DNA from: Candidatus Lachnoclostridium avicola
GTDB taxonomy: Bacteria; Bacillota; Clostridia; Lachnospirales; Lachnospiraceae
DNA length: 64,000 nt
Direction: 5' to 3'
Assembly (NCBI GenBank): GCA_019114465.1
Contig: DXFM01000027.1
Span: forward strand, 79,445-143,444
In this document: positions 52,045 to 60,075 of the stretch, one piece after another
Layout: every line of letters begins with the position of its first letter
How positions within the stretch are numbered: the stretch's first letter is position 1
The notes under the pieces: generated by a model
Seen by the model: only the letters and a program-made list of their open reading frames with translations
Told to the model about the DNA's origin: nothing
Databases searched by the model: none
Translations under genes and position numbers: made by a program

Positions 52045-52359
52045 ATGAGCGAAAAGAAGGAAAAGAAATGCTGCGGCTGCGGCAGGCATAAACACCGCAG
52101 CGAGGAAGAAGAGAAGGCTCTCCTTAACCGGCTGAACCGCATCGAGGGCCAGATCCGCGGAATCAAAAATATGGTGGAGGACGAGCGCTACTGTATTGAT
52201 ATCCTGAATCAGGTATCCGCCGTCCAGGCAGCCCTCAACAGCTTCAACCGGATCCTGCTGACCGACCACATCCACACCTGCGTGGTGGAGCGGGTGGAAA
52301 AAGGAGATACGGAAGTGATCGACGAGCTGTGCCGGGCAATCCAGAAGCTGATGAAATAG
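52045..52359 (+). CDS. CsoR-family metal-sensing repressor
   Basis: A 104-residue helical protein. The metal ligands Cys50-x24-His75-x3-Cys79 (YCIDILNQ ... HIHTC) keep the exact spacing of copper-sensing CsoR. The N-terminus has an extra Cys/His cluster KKCCGCGRHKH. CsoR proteins bind DNA as apo-tetramers and release it on Cu(I). No copper ATPase or chaperone lies next to it, so its target is elsewhere or not copper-related. ATG 52045 is chosen over 52033 by comparison with family length and the GAGGTGGAAG site. Confidence 0.88.
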   Translation: MSEKKEKKCCGCGRHKHRSEEEEKALLNRLNRIEGQIRGIKNMVEDERYCIDILNQVSAVQAALNSFNRILLTDHIHTCVVERVEKGDTEVIDELCRAIQKLMK

Positions 52360-52458
52360 GAAGAGATGGCCTGGGCGGAGTTTTCCGCCCCGGCTTCGCC
52401 TATAATTGTGTATAATTGTGCGAATTTTTTCTTCAACAAAAAATATTACAAAAAAGAG

Positions 52459-52487
52459 TTGACTTTTTCCCCTGTTTGTTATATACT
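52459..52487 (+). promoter_or_regulatory. Promoter of the tRNA cluster
   Basis: TTGACT (52459-52464), 17-base spacer, TATACT (52482-52487), 11 bases before the first tRNA. Upstream, TATAATTGTG is repeated twice in tandem (52401-52420). Confidence 0.8.
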
Positions 52488-52498
52488 ACCAGAGGTAT

Positions 52499-52572
52499 CG
52501 AGGCGTGGCTCAGCTTGGTAGAGCGCTGCGTTCGGGACGCAGAGGTCGCAAGTTCAAATCTTGTCGCCTCGA
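52499..52572 (+). tRNA. tRNA-Pro (anticodon CGG), copy 1
   Basis: Acceptor CGAGGCG / CGCCTCG, D-arm GCTC-GAGC, anticodon stem CTGCG/CGCAG with loop TTCGGGA, T-arm with TTCAAAT, discriminator A. CCA is not encoded. Confidence 0.95.
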
Positions 52573-52579
52573 TGATACC

Positions 52580-52651
52580 GGCCTATTGGTCAAGCGGTCA
52601 AGACGCCGCCCTCTCACGGCGGAAACCCGGGTTCGATTCCCGGATAGGTCA
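52580..52651 (+). tRNA. tRNA-Glu (anticodon CTC), copy 1
   Basis: Acceptor GGCCTAT / ATAGGTC (one G-T pair), anticodon stem CCGCC/GGCGG with loop CTCTCAC, T-arm CCGGG TTCGATT CCCGG. CCA is not encoded. Confidence 0.95.
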
Positions 52652-52654
52652 TGA

Positions 52655-52685
52655 AATGCTTTGGAAGGTTCCAAGGCATTTTTTA
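52655..52685 (+). terminator. Terminator after the first tRNA pair
   Basis: AATGCTTTGGAA / TTCCAAGGCATT (one G-T pair) followed by TTTTTT. It lies before tRNA-Thr, so the distal tRNAs depend on read-through or another promoter. Confidence 0.8.
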
Positions 52686-52690
52686 AGCAG

Positions 52691-52763
52691 GCTACTGTGG
52701 CTCAGTTGGTAGAGCAGCTGATTCGTAATCAGCAGGTCAGGGGTTCGAGTCCCCTCAGTAGCT
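52691..52763 (+). tRNA. tRNA-Thr (anticodon CGT)
   Basis: Acceptor GCTACTG / CAGTAGC, anticodon stem GCTGA/TCAGC with loop TTCGTAA, T-arm AGGGG TTCGAGT CCCCT. A TTTTTT run follows directly. CCA is not encoded. Confidence 0.95.
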
Positions 52764-52794
52764 TTTTTGATGGCGGTAAGCTGTCAAAAATTGT

Positions 52795-52868
52795 CGAGGC
52801 GTGGCTCAGCTTGGTAGAGCGCTGCGTTCGGGACGCAGAGGTCGCAAGTTCAAATCTTGTCGCCTCGA
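52795..52868 (+). tRNA. tRNA-Pro (anticodon CGG), copy 2
   Basis: Same sequence as the copy at 52499-52572. Confidence 0.95.
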
Positions 52869-52874
52869 TGATCC

Positions 52875-52946
52875 GGCCTATTGGTCAAGCGGTCAAGACG
52901 CCGCCCTCTCACGGCGGAAACCCGGGTTCGATTCCCGGATAGGTCA
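52875..52946 (+). tRNA. tRNA-Glu (anticodon CTC), copy 2
   Basis: Same sequence as the copy at 52580-52651; it is the last tRNA before the accessory island. Confidence 0.95.
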
Positions 52947-52960
52947 TATTATAGTGAGGG

Positions 52961-52995
52961 AAAGGCACTGTCTGGTGAGGACAGTGCCTTTTTTG
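52961..52995 (+). terminator. Terminator of the tRNA cluster
   Basis: AAGGCACTGTC / GACAGTGCCTT perfect 11-bp stem followed by TTTTT. Confidence 0.92.
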
Positions 52996-53055
52996 CGTCT
53001 GGAAATCAAACTGAAGACTGTGGATCAGATGTTAACAGAAATATCATTCGTAAGC

Positions 53056-54567
53056 TTAATATTGCTGTGCCAGATAAGGCTCGTTGTATAGAATATTATG
53101 AATGTTTTGAGGAATGCCAAAACCAATTTGATTGGTTCTCTCTGCTTCGGGAATATGCAGATTATGAGGATAGGAGGCTGAATGAATTATTAATCCTTTT
53201 ATTAACAGAGGATCAAATTTTTCGTCGAGCTCTTGGAAGAGGCCTGTAGCCAAAGATGCAACTCTGGGAGTCGAAAAGCTTGTGCTCACATTTTCAATAG
53301 TTGTTCCATTGGTGAAAAATGATTTAACCCCAGATATTACCAATTTTCCGTGGTCATCTATTCCTGCATTCCCGCCATAGTGTGTTACTTCTGGTTTTAT
53401 GATAAATTCCGGGCCGGGACCAACTCTTGTAAATGGGGATGGATTATCGATGTCAGCAAAATCAAAGGTTCTTTTTTTATGTGCCATCGAGCCAACTACT
53501 AAGGAGAGAACTGAGTCAGCCCCTTCGTGGATACGGCCTTTTGAAAGATGCATTGTGAAGTTTTTGCAATTACCAGCGGATTTGCAAATTAAAATGTTAT
53601 ATTGTTCTTGCAGTGCATCTAAAGCTACTGCAAAATCAGAAAATTTACTGTTATTGACTTCTCGAGTAATGCTAACAGAAAGGTTCCAAACTTTTATTTT
53701 TTCGTGATTTGCCTTAATTGCTTCCTGGATATTTGCAATTAAATCATCTTCATCCAAGAACTCCTTCGCAGGATCGGGGAAGATAGTCGCATCAAACAGT
53801 TTTAGCCCATTGTGGCCAATCCACTCCTTTTCCTCTAAAATATCTCCATAAAGTGCTGCTCCTGCTACAAAAGTGCCATGTGTTGACGAAATAACATTTT
53901 CCGGATAGACAGTCCATCGTTTGCCATCTATCCAAGGCTGAAGCTGGGGAATGCTGGCAATGCCATTATCAAGAATCCCTAAAGTCTCATACCGTCGTCC
54001 GTTTACAGGGTATATCGGAGAAACATCACTATTGTGATCTATAAAATCCAAAGATAATGTATACTGCGGCATGGGCTCAATAGAAAAAATCATCTCAAAA
54101 GAGGGGTCATTTGTTAGAGTATCAATTGTTATCTTTGGTAACTGCTTAATTTTATAGACAGGGACTTGACTTGTATAGAGAGTTTTTTGATAGGAAATAC
54201 CATTTTTAGTTAGACATTTTTCAAACAGTCTTTGCATTGCAATATTTGTTTCATAATTCTGAAAGTCAATTAACTTGATTTTATATGCCTTATCTTCTTT
54301 GTCCCATTGGACGATGGGGTCAAATGGTTTGAATGTTGCATCTTCACACATTTTTGCAACAAAAACGAATGGAATAGGAGATGATACCCGCTGCTCATAT
54401 ATGGAAGAAAATGAATGAAATGCATCCAACAATTGGGCAGAGCGGTCGATCAAGTCCTGACCAGTAAGTAACCACCTGGGAGGTTCCCGGTTGCGATTTC
54501 CCTCAACACGGAGTTCATCAATTTCCCGCGGTGCAAAGAATTTGATCGGTAGTCTTTCGTTATCCAT
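53056..54567 (-). CDS. ietS: Subtilisin-like (S8) serine protease, IetS-like
   Basis: A 503-residue cytoplasmic protein without signal peptide. The first ~185 residues are an unknown domain; the S8 domain follows with catalytic Asp200 (LGILDNGI), His230 (STHGTFVAG), oxyanion Asn333 (SAGNCKN) and Ser430 (TSFSTPRVA). It lies three bases behind an AAA ATPase gene, the arrangement of IetAS, a two-gene system first seen as plasmid interference and later reported as anti-phage. The region is clearly AT-richer than its neighbours, pointing to acquisition. Gene symbol is by architecture, not by alignment. How the protease is triggered is not known from sequence. Confidence 0.8.
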   Translation of the reverse strand: MDNERLPIKFFAPREIDELRVEGNRNREPPRWLLTGQDLIDRSAQLLDAFHSFSSIYEQRVSSPIPFVFVAKMCEDATFKPFDPIVQWDKEDKAYKIKLIDFQNYETNIAMQRLFEKCLTKNGISYQKTLYTSQVPVYKIKQLPKITIDTLTNDPSFEMIFSIEPMPQYTLSLDFIDHNSDVSPIYPVNGRRYETLGILDNGIASIPQLQPWIDGKRWTVYPENVISSTHGTFVAGAALYGDILEEKEWIGHNGLKLFDATIFPDPAKEFLDEDDLIANIQEAIKANHEKIKVWNLSVSITREVNNSKFSDFAVALDALQEQYNILICKSAGNCKNFTMHLSKGRIHEGADSVLSLVVGSMAHKKRTFDFADIDNPSPFTRVGPGPEFIIKPEVTHYGGNAGIDDHGKLVISGVKSFFTNGTTIENVSTSFSTPRVASLATGLFQELDEKFDPLLIKGLIIHSASYPHNLHIPEAERTNQIGFGIPQNIHNILYNEPYLAQQY

Positions 54568-54570
54568 ATC

Positions 54571-55677
54571 TTATAACTCCTTTCGCTCTAATGATTTAGA
54601 AATGGATTGAATTTTGCGAAGTGGAATCCCAAGGCTTTCGTTTGCTTCTTTATGGGTAACCCCATGATTAAGTAAAAATGCAATAAAATCGTTTTCACAT
54701 TCTACGGCATGTTTCTCATAGAGATAGATTGATTTTAAAACGTCGCAGTTGGTTAAAATTTCGCGGCCAGACAGAACAACAGTTTTCAATGCATTGAGGA
54801 TAATAGTTCTTATATCAGAATAGCTGAGCCCAACAAATGCACTAATGATTCGTTCAAGTTTTTTTTCGCTAGAAATAAAATCGGTAGATTTATTAGCAAG
54901 AAGGATATTCAAATAGTGTGCTATTTCATCTTTTTGAGGCTTTTCCAAAGCTACTATGGTTGAAAATCTCCTCCAAATAGCAGGATCTAGTAGTTCGTGG
55001 TGGTTAGTTGCGGCAATTAAAATGCTGTCGCTATTGAAACCGTCAATATTTTGAAGCAGGCTATTTACCACTCGTTTAAGTTCCCCAAGTTCATTTTTGT
55101 CATCACGCAGTTTTGCAATTACGTCAAACTCATCTAAGAACAAAATACATTCTCTTTTAGATGCATAATCAAAGATTTTTCTTATATTTTTAGCGGTGCT
55201 CCCCAACAGAGATGAAATTAAACCATCTAATCGTGCGGTTACCAGGGGAAGTCCCGTAATACTGGAAATATACTGCGCAACGGTTGTTTTTCCGCATCCC
55301 GGAGGACCGTAAAGAAGTAAGGTGTTTGAAATGTCTAATCCAGATTGAAGCAGTAAATCTCTATGCGTATAGCTGTCAATAAAGTTATGGATGGAGGCAC
55401 GGGAATACTGATCCAACACAACAAAATCGGGACTAACTTGCGGCATTGTAATCTCGACAATATCCATCCTGCTTTCGGAATCAACAGGTTTTGTCGAGAA
55501 GCTATCTAAGGAAGTCAAAGTGCCTCTTCTTTTGTTAAGTGTTGTGCGTATTTTTTTTGCTAGTGAAATTTCTCCCTGCTGCTCTAAATTATTAGCCAAG
55601 ACTTCGGCATAGTTAATTACTTTTTCCTTATCATTAACTAGGCCGCCCTCAATAATCTTTACAATTTCCGTATACAT
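54571..55677 (-). CDS. ietA: AAA ATPase, IetA-like
   Basis: A 368-residue protein. A helical N-terminus (~1-85) precedes an AAA+ core: Walker A GPPGCGKTT (about 127-135), Walker B CILFLDEFD, sensor 1 AATNHHELL and the arginine-finger region DPAIWRRF. A C-terminal lid (~255-330) is followed by an HTH-like segment (THKEANESLGIPLRKIQSISKSL). ATG 55677 with GAGGTGG is preferred over GTG 55686. It precedes the S8 protease in one operon. AAA proteins of this kind probably sense or unfold a target and control the partner protease; this is inferred from the family. Confidence 0.8.
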   Translation of the reverse strand: MYTEIVKIIEGGLVNDKEKVINYAEVLANNLEQQGEISLAKKIRTTLNKRRGTLTSLDSFSTKPVDSESRMDIVEITMPQVSPDFVVLDQYSRASIHNFIDSYTHRDLLLQSGLDISNTLLLYGPPGCGKTTVAQYISSITGLPLVTARLDGLISSLLGSTAKNIRKIFDYASKRECILFLDEFDVIAKLRDDKNELGELKRVVNSLLQNIDGFNSDSILIAATNHHELLDPAIWRRFSTIVALEKPQKDEIAHYLNILLANKSTDFISSEKKLERIISAFVGLSYSDIRTIILNALKTVVLSGREILTNCDVLKSIYLYEKHAVECENDFIAFLLNHGVTHKEANESLGIPLRKIQSISKSLERKEL

Positions 55678-55704
55678 GATGACCACCTCGCGTATTTGTG
55701 GTAA

Positions 55705-55733
55705 AGAATATCACATTGTGTTATTAAAGTCAA
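55705..55733 (-). promoter_or_regulatory. Promoter of the ATPase/protease pair
   Basis: On the minus strand TTGACT (55728-55733), 17-base spacer, TATTCT (55705-55710), 28 bases before the ATG. The remaining gap to the recombinase gene is AT-rich and holds no other clear signal. Confidence 0.6.
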
Positions 55734-55923
55734 TAATTTTGTTTTCAAAATTAAAAATATGTTATTATAACTCAATATTTTGTTGTTGATTTGCTAAAAC
55801 CAAAATGAAGTCAAACTTTGAATTGCTAAAATTTCAGAAAATTCCCCTATATGACAGATATTTCATTTATGATGGACTCATACAAAAGAGAAATACTATC
55901 AGTGAAAAAGGAGGCAGTCATCA

Positions 55924-56526
55924 ATGAAATCAACGATGTACGGATATGTGAGAGTATCTTCCAAGGATCAGTGCGAGGATCGGCAGATTCTGGCACTGCG
56001 GGAATTTCAGGTCCCGGAGAGGAATATTTTCATGGACAAACTGAGCGGAAAGGACTTTAACCGCCCCCAATATCGGAGAATGATCCGGAGGATAAGAGAG
56101 GGGGACGTGCTGGTGATCAAGTCCATAGACCGGCTGGGTCGAAATTACGAGGAGATTCTGGAGCAGTGGCGGATGATCACCAAGGAGAAGAAAGCGGATG
56201 TGGTGGTCCTGGATATGCCATTGCTGGACACGAGAAAGTCCGGAAAAAACCTGATGGGAGTGTTTGTGGCAGATCTGGTGCTTCAGATCCTGTCCTATGT
56301 GGCCCAGACGGAGCGGGAGAACATCCGGCAGAGACAGAAAGAGGGCATCGCCGCGGCCAGACAGAGAGGCGTGAAATTCGGACGGCCGAGGAAACGGATT
56401 CCGGAAGAATTTGCGCCTTTAAAGGACGCCTGGATGGGAAAACAGCTCTCCTCCAGAGAGGCTGCCAGGCAGCTGGGAGTGTCCCAGGATACCTTCTTGA
56501 GATGGGCAAAAGAACCAATTTCTTAA
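55924..56526 (+). CDS. Serine recombinase (resolvase/invertase family)
   Basis: A 200-residue protein, the usual size of Hin/Gin/Pin-type invertases. The N-terminal catalytic domain starts MKSTMYGYVRVSSKDQCEDRQ (nucleophile Ser12 or 13), with KSIDRLGRNYEEI; helix E connects to a C-terminal HTH (SREAARQLGVSQDTFLRWAKE). It should cut and rejoin DNA at short dyad sites. AAAGGAGGCAG precedes the ATG. Only 26 bases after its stop begins a segment flanked by inverted repeats and containing a promoter, directly in front of an exopolysaccharide operon, which suggests that it is a DNA invertase for phase variation. A stand-alone resolvase is the alternative. Confidence 0.9.
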   Translation: MKSTMYGYVRVSSKDQCEDRQILALREFQVPERNIFMDKLSGKDFNRPQYRRMIRRIREGDVLVIKSIDRLGRNYEEILEQWRMITKEKKADVVVLDMPLLDTRKSGKNLMGVFVADLVLQILSYVAQTERENIRQRQKEGIAAARQRGVKFGRPRKRIPEEFAPLKDAWMGKQLSSREAARQLGVSQDTFLRWAKEPIS

Positions 56527-56552
56527 GATTGCCTTAAAAAAAATACAAGGAA

Positions 56553-56740
56553 AAACGTAGACTTTTTCCCGCAAAAGAGATATAATACAGTGCAAATTGA
56601 AGGGGACTTTAAAGCAGAATAAATATTAGACAACTTACATAACAACTCATCATTATATTACTAATCGTAACACAAATCCCAATATTGTCTAACAACTACA
56701 ACTGAACGGAAAAGTCTACCTTTGAAAGGAAAAGTCTACC
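56553..56740. repeat. Candidate invertible segment bounded by inverted repeats
   Basis: Left site AAACGTAGACTTTTTCC (56553-56569) is the inverse of the right site GGAAAAGTCTACCTTT (56708-56723), apart from one base indel and one mismatch. A third copy GGAAAAGTCTACC follows at 56728-56740, in direct repeat with the second. An inner pair TTAGACAA / TTGTCTAA lies at 56626-56633 and 56685-56692. The segment contains the -10 box of a promoter that reads toward the polysaccharide genes and lies right behind an invertase-like gene. Confidence 0.55.
56558..56586 (+). promoter_or_regulatory. Promoter of the exopolysaccharide operon, inside the inverted-repeat segment
   Basis: TAGACT (56558-56563, within the left repeat), 17-base spacer, perfect TATAAT (56581-56586), followed by a ~195-base leader. 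Inversion would point it away from the operon. Confidence 0.6.
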
Positions 56741-56788
56741 TTATCATTCACTGCCAAAAACGAGATTACAGACGGAGCTGAGGACGGT

Positions 56789-57523
56789 ATGATTTCTGGA
56801 ATAATTGATGTCCATGCCCATATTCTTCCGGGGGTGGACGATGGGGCGAAAACTATGGATGAAACCCGAAGGATGCTGCAGCTGGCCTACGACCAGGGAG
56901 TCCGGGGAATCATCGCCACTCCCCACTATCTTTTCGGGGCGGATTCCCAGTCTGCGGAAGAGCTTCGAGAGGTGCTGGCCCAGGTGCAGAGAGAGGCCTG
57001 GTCCATTGATCCGGAGTTTCAGATCTACTGCGGCAACGAAGTTCTGTATTTCGACGGCATGGCTGAAGATCTGAAAGAGGGGAAGATCCTGACACTGGGA
57101 GACAGCCGGTACGTCCTGACGGAGTTTTATGATAATGTTTCTTTTCATGAGATCTATCAGGGAGTGCGGAAGGTGGCCATGGCCGGATACCGGATGGTGA
57201 TCGCCCATGTGGAGAGATATTTCTGTCTGCGGGAGGCGGGAAAGCTGGACAGCCTGATTCAGGCGGGGGCAGTGATTCAGATGAATTATAAAAGCCTGGA
57301 AGGAGGAATGTTCTCCTCAGACAGCCGCTGGTGCCGCAGGCAGGTGCTGGAAGGCCGGGTTCACCTGCTGGGAACAGATATGCACAACACCGGATCCCGG
57401 GCGCCGGAGATTCTGCAGGCAGTAAAATGGCTGCACAGGAAGAAGGGGGAGGCCGAGGCTTCCGCCATTCTCAGAGATAACGCCGAGACCATTCTGGCGG
57501 ATAAAATACTAGAACTGGAGTAG
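56789..57523 (+). CDS. CpsB/CapC-type tyrosine-protein phosphatase
   Basis: A 244-residue PHP-fold phosphatase. The metal ligands lie in IIDVHAHILPGVDDGAKT (about residues 5-22), IATPHY (near 44), the AHVERY block and LGTDMHNT near the end. It removes phosphate from the tyrosine-rich tail of the CpsD-type kinase and so tunes polysaccharide chain length and export. First gene of the exopolysaccharide operon. GGAGCTGAGGACGG precedes the ATG. Confidence 0.92.
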   Translation: MISGIIDVHAHILPGVDDGAKTMDETRRMLQLAYDQGVRGIIATPHYLFGADSQSAEELREVLAQVQREAWSIDPEFQIYCGNEVLYFDGMAEDLKEGKILTLGDSRYVLTEFYDNVSFHEIYQGVRKVAMAGYRMVIAHVERYFCLREAGKLDSLIQAGAVIQMNYKSLEGGMFSSDSRWCRRQVLEGRVHLLGTDMHNTGSRAPEILQAVKWLHRKKGEAEASAILRDNAETILADKILELE

Positions 57524-57528
57524 AAAAC

Positions 57529-58326
57529 ATGGAAAAGCAGTACGATGACGAAGAAATTGAAATTGACTTGAGAGCCATTTTGCTGGAATGGAGAAAGCGG
57601 TGGTGGATGATCGCGGCTGCCCTTGTGGCGGGAGCGCTGGCGGCCGGACTTTTCAGCCGGGTGATCCTGTCTCCGGTGTATGAGAGCACGTCCATGATGT
57701 ACGTGCTGTCCAAGGAGACCACTCTTTCCTCCCTGGCGGACCTTCAGATGGGGACTCAGCTGACCCAGGATTATAAAGTGCTGGTGACCAGCCGCCCGGT
57801 GCTGGAGGAAGTGATCTCAGAGCTGGGGCTGGACATGGACTATGAGGATCTGCAGGCTGCGGTATCCATTAACAATCCGTCGGATACACGAATCCTGACG
57901 ATCACCGTGAGCAATTCCGATCCGGTGATGGCAAAGACCATCGTGGATGAGATCGCCCAGACCGCCTCCGGGTACATCGGCTCCATTATGGAGATGGTTC
58001 CCCCGAAGATCGTGGAGGAAGGCCAGGTGCCGGAGTACCAGAGTTCTCCCAGCGTAAAGCGGAACGCGGCCTTAGGCGGTATAGCCGGAGCAGTTCTGGT
58101 GTGCGGCGTACTCACTCTGCTGGTGATCTTAAACGATACGATCCGGACAGAGGAGGATGTGGAACGGTATCTGGGTCTGACCACTCTGGCCCTTGTGCCG
58201 GAGCGGGGAAAGAGCCGGAAGGGAGAGGGCAGAAAGCAGAGATCCGGCGATGCCCCGGCGGGAGAGAGAAAAAAAGGCGCGTCCCGCAGTGAGACAAATA
58301 CAAGAGGAAAGAGGAGCAGGCAATGA
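57529..58326 (+). CDS. Wzz/CpsC-type polysaccharide co-polymerase
   Basis: A 265-residue membrane protein with two helices (about 25-46, WWMIAAALVAGALAAGLFSR, and about 183-205) flanking an extracytoplasmic domain (YESTSMMYVLSKETTLSSL). The C-terminus is basic and cytoplasmic. Its conserved start DLRAILLEWRKRWWMI matches the Wzz family. It acts with the kinase encoded next, as its activator, and sets chain length. It overlaps the kinase gene by four bases. Confidence 0.88.
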   Translation: MEKQYDDEEIEIDLRAILLEWRKRWWMIAAALVAGALAAGLFSRVILSPVYESTSMMYVLSKETTLSSLADLQMGTQLTQDYKVLVTSRPVLEEVISELGLDMDYEDLQAAVSINNPSDTRILTITVSNSDPVMAKTIVDEIAQTASGYIGSIMEMVPPKIVEEGQVPEYQSSPSVKRNAALGGIAGAVLVCGVLTLLVILNDTIRTEEDVERYLGLTTLALVPERGKSRKGEGRKQRSGDAPAGERKKGASRSETNTRGKRSRQ

Positions 58327-58997
58327 GAAAGGTACAGCTGACCATGCCGGAGAGCGATCAGAGGTTTGATGAGGCGATGAAGACCCTTCGGACCAATATC
58401 CAGTTCTCCGGAGCAGATATCCGGACCATCATGATGACCAGTACGGAGCCAAACGAGGGAAAGAGCGAAATCACATTTCACACAGCTCTGTCCTTTGCCA
58501 ATACGGGAAAGAAAGTTCTGCTCATCGATGCCGATATTCATAAAAGTGTTCTGACCACCCGCTATCATCTGGACCAGGAGGTGGACGGCCTGTCCCAGTA
58601 TCTGACAGGTCAGAAGCGGGCGGAGGAAGTAATTTACAGTACAAATGTGGAAAATTTCGATATCCTGTTTTCCGGGCCTTACGCCCCGAACCCGGCGGAG
58701 CTCTTTGAGAGCAGCCTGATGAGAGAGCTTCTGGAAGAAGCGGCAAAGCACTACGATTATGTGCTGGTGGACACCCCTCCTGTGGGTTCCCTGATTGAGG
58801 GAGCGATCATCGCCCAGTATTGCGACGGCGCGATTCTGGTGATCAAGAGCGGCGCCATCAGCTACAAGCGGGTGCAGCGGGTAAAGAGGCAGGTGGAAAA
58901 GAGCGGCTGCCGAATGCTGGGGGCAGTGCTCAACATGGTAAATACGTCAAAAGGCAGTTACTATAATTCCTATTACTACGGCGATTACGATTACTAA
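58323..58997 (+). CDS. CpsD/CapB-type tyrosine kinase
   Basis: A 224-residue BY-kinase. Walker A is STEPNEGKSEI (near residue 40), Walker A' KVLLIDADIHKS, and Walker B VLVDTPPVGS. The C-terminus ends in a tyrosine cluster GSYYNSYYYGDYDY, the autophosphorylation site and target of the phosphatase at 56789. It controls polysaccharide polymerisation at the membrane together with the Wzz-type partner. Confidence 0.93.
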   Translation: MRKVQLTMPESDQRFDEAMKTLRTNIQFSGADIRTIMMTSTEPNEGKSEITFHTALSFANTGKKVLLIDADIHKSVLTTRYHLDQEVDGLSQYLTGQKRAEEVIYSTNVENFDILFSGPYAPNPAELFESSLMRELLEEAAKHYDYVLVDTPPVGSLIEGAIIAQYCDGAILVIKSGAISYKRVQRVKRQVEKSGCRMLGAVLNMVNTSKGSYYNSYYYGDYDY

Positions 58998-59068
58998 AAG
59001 TTCTGTAAAGCCGGAGGAGATAGTGGTGCTGATTGAAATATAACTAATACAAGGAGGAAACAAAGAGG

Positions 59069-60055
59069 ATGAAAAAGAGTAAGAAAAAAATCCTGACAGG
59101 CGTTCTTGCAGCGGCTCTGGTAATGGGCAGCGCAATGCCGGCTCTGGCCGCAGAAGGCTGGAGACAGAACGATACCGGCTGGTGGTATGAGTATGACGAC
59201 GGAAGCTACGTAGTCAACGCATGGAAGTTTATCAACAACCAGTGGTATTTCTTTGACCAGAACGGCTACATGAGCCGCGGCTGGGTAATGGACAATGGTA
59301 CCTGGTATTTCTGCGATGCCAATGGAGCAATGCAGAGCGGATGGGTGAGAGTAGACGGAGTAAACTACTACTTAAATCCCGTTTCCGACGGTACCAAGGG
59401 AGCTATGAAAGTGGGAGAAGTGACCATTGACGGTCAGGTATACCACTTTGCAGAGAGCGGAGCCTGCCAGGACAGTGTGGCAACTCCTACCGCTCAGTTC
59501 TACGCTAATGGCCAGTGGGTAGTGACCAGCACGCCGGGCGGCGGAAGCAGCGGCGGTGGCGGCGGCAGCAGCTCCGGCGGTGGCGGCGGCAGCTCTTTAC
59601 CGACCACATCTACTGACGGAAGAGAAGTCAATCAGGCTGTAAAAGATCAGGTAGCTGCTGTGGAAAGCGAGATCACAGGAGAAGGCTCCGTGATCACAAG
59701 CATCAATACCACGACCTCCACTGCTCTGGAGACCCAGAAAGTGATGGTTAATGTGGATAAGGATCTGGCAGCAGACAAGACCATTGCAGATACGGACGCT
59801 GAGGCAGCCGTTGCCAGCGTGATGGAGACTCTCATCGACAATAAGAATGTGGTTACCATTGAGTATCCGGCAAGAGACATGACCTTTAATATGGCAGATG
59901 GCGGAGCGGATACGGCAAAAAAAGCTCTTTCCGCAGCATTTGACCGCATCAGCGGCGAGCAGATGAGCTATCTGGAGGGTAAGACCTACACTGCTGTTGT
60001 CACCATGGCAGACGGCGGAGAGGTAACTTACACTGTAAGCTTTAGTTTTCAGTAA
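59069..60055 (+). CDS. Secreted cell-wall-binding repeat protein
   Basis: A 328-residue protein with a signal peptide (about 1-28, cleaved after ALAA). Residues ~30-145 hold five or so choline-binding-like repeats with W/Y-rich units (GWWYEYDDGSYVVNAWKFINN, WYFFDQNGYMSRGW). A Gly/Ser linker (GGGSSGGGGGSS) leads to a ~130-residue domain of unknown function. The repeats likely anchor it to cell-wall polymers. It lies in the exopolysaccharide operon, 71 bases after the kinase, with AAGGAGGAAAC as ribosome site, so it may link the polysaccharide to the wall. Confidence 0.85.
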   Translation: MKKSKKKILTGVLAAALVMGSAMPALAAEGWRQNDTGWWYEYDDGSYVVNAWKFINNQWYFFDQNGYMSRGWVMDNGTWYFCDANGAMQSGWVRVDGVNYYLNPVSDGTKGAMKVGEVTIDGQVYHFAESGACQDSVATPTAQFYANGQWVVTSTPGGGSSGGGGGSSSGGGGGSSLPTTSTDGREVNQAVKDQVAAVESEITGEGSVITSINTTTSTALETQKVMVNVDKDLAADKTIADTDAEAAVASVMETLIDNKNVVTIEYPARDMTFNMADGGADTAKKALSAAFDRISGEQMSYLEGKTYTAVVTMADGGEVTYTVSFSFQ

Positions 60056-60075
60056 AAAAGGCAGGAGACAGATCC

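Larger units (their letters stand above)
52498..52948 (+). repeat. Direct repeat of a tRNA-Pro/tRNA-Glu pair
   Basis: The units 52498-52653 and 52794-52948 are identical in both tRNAs; they differ by one base in the spacer (GATGATACCGG versus GATGATCCGG). A tRNA-Thr and a terminator lie between them, so a ~155-base block was duplicated. Confidence 0.9.

Noticed and set aside
56557-56720. Transposon ends
   Set aside because: The inverted repeats enclose about 150 bases without a gene or flanking target duplication; the invertible-promoter reading fits better.
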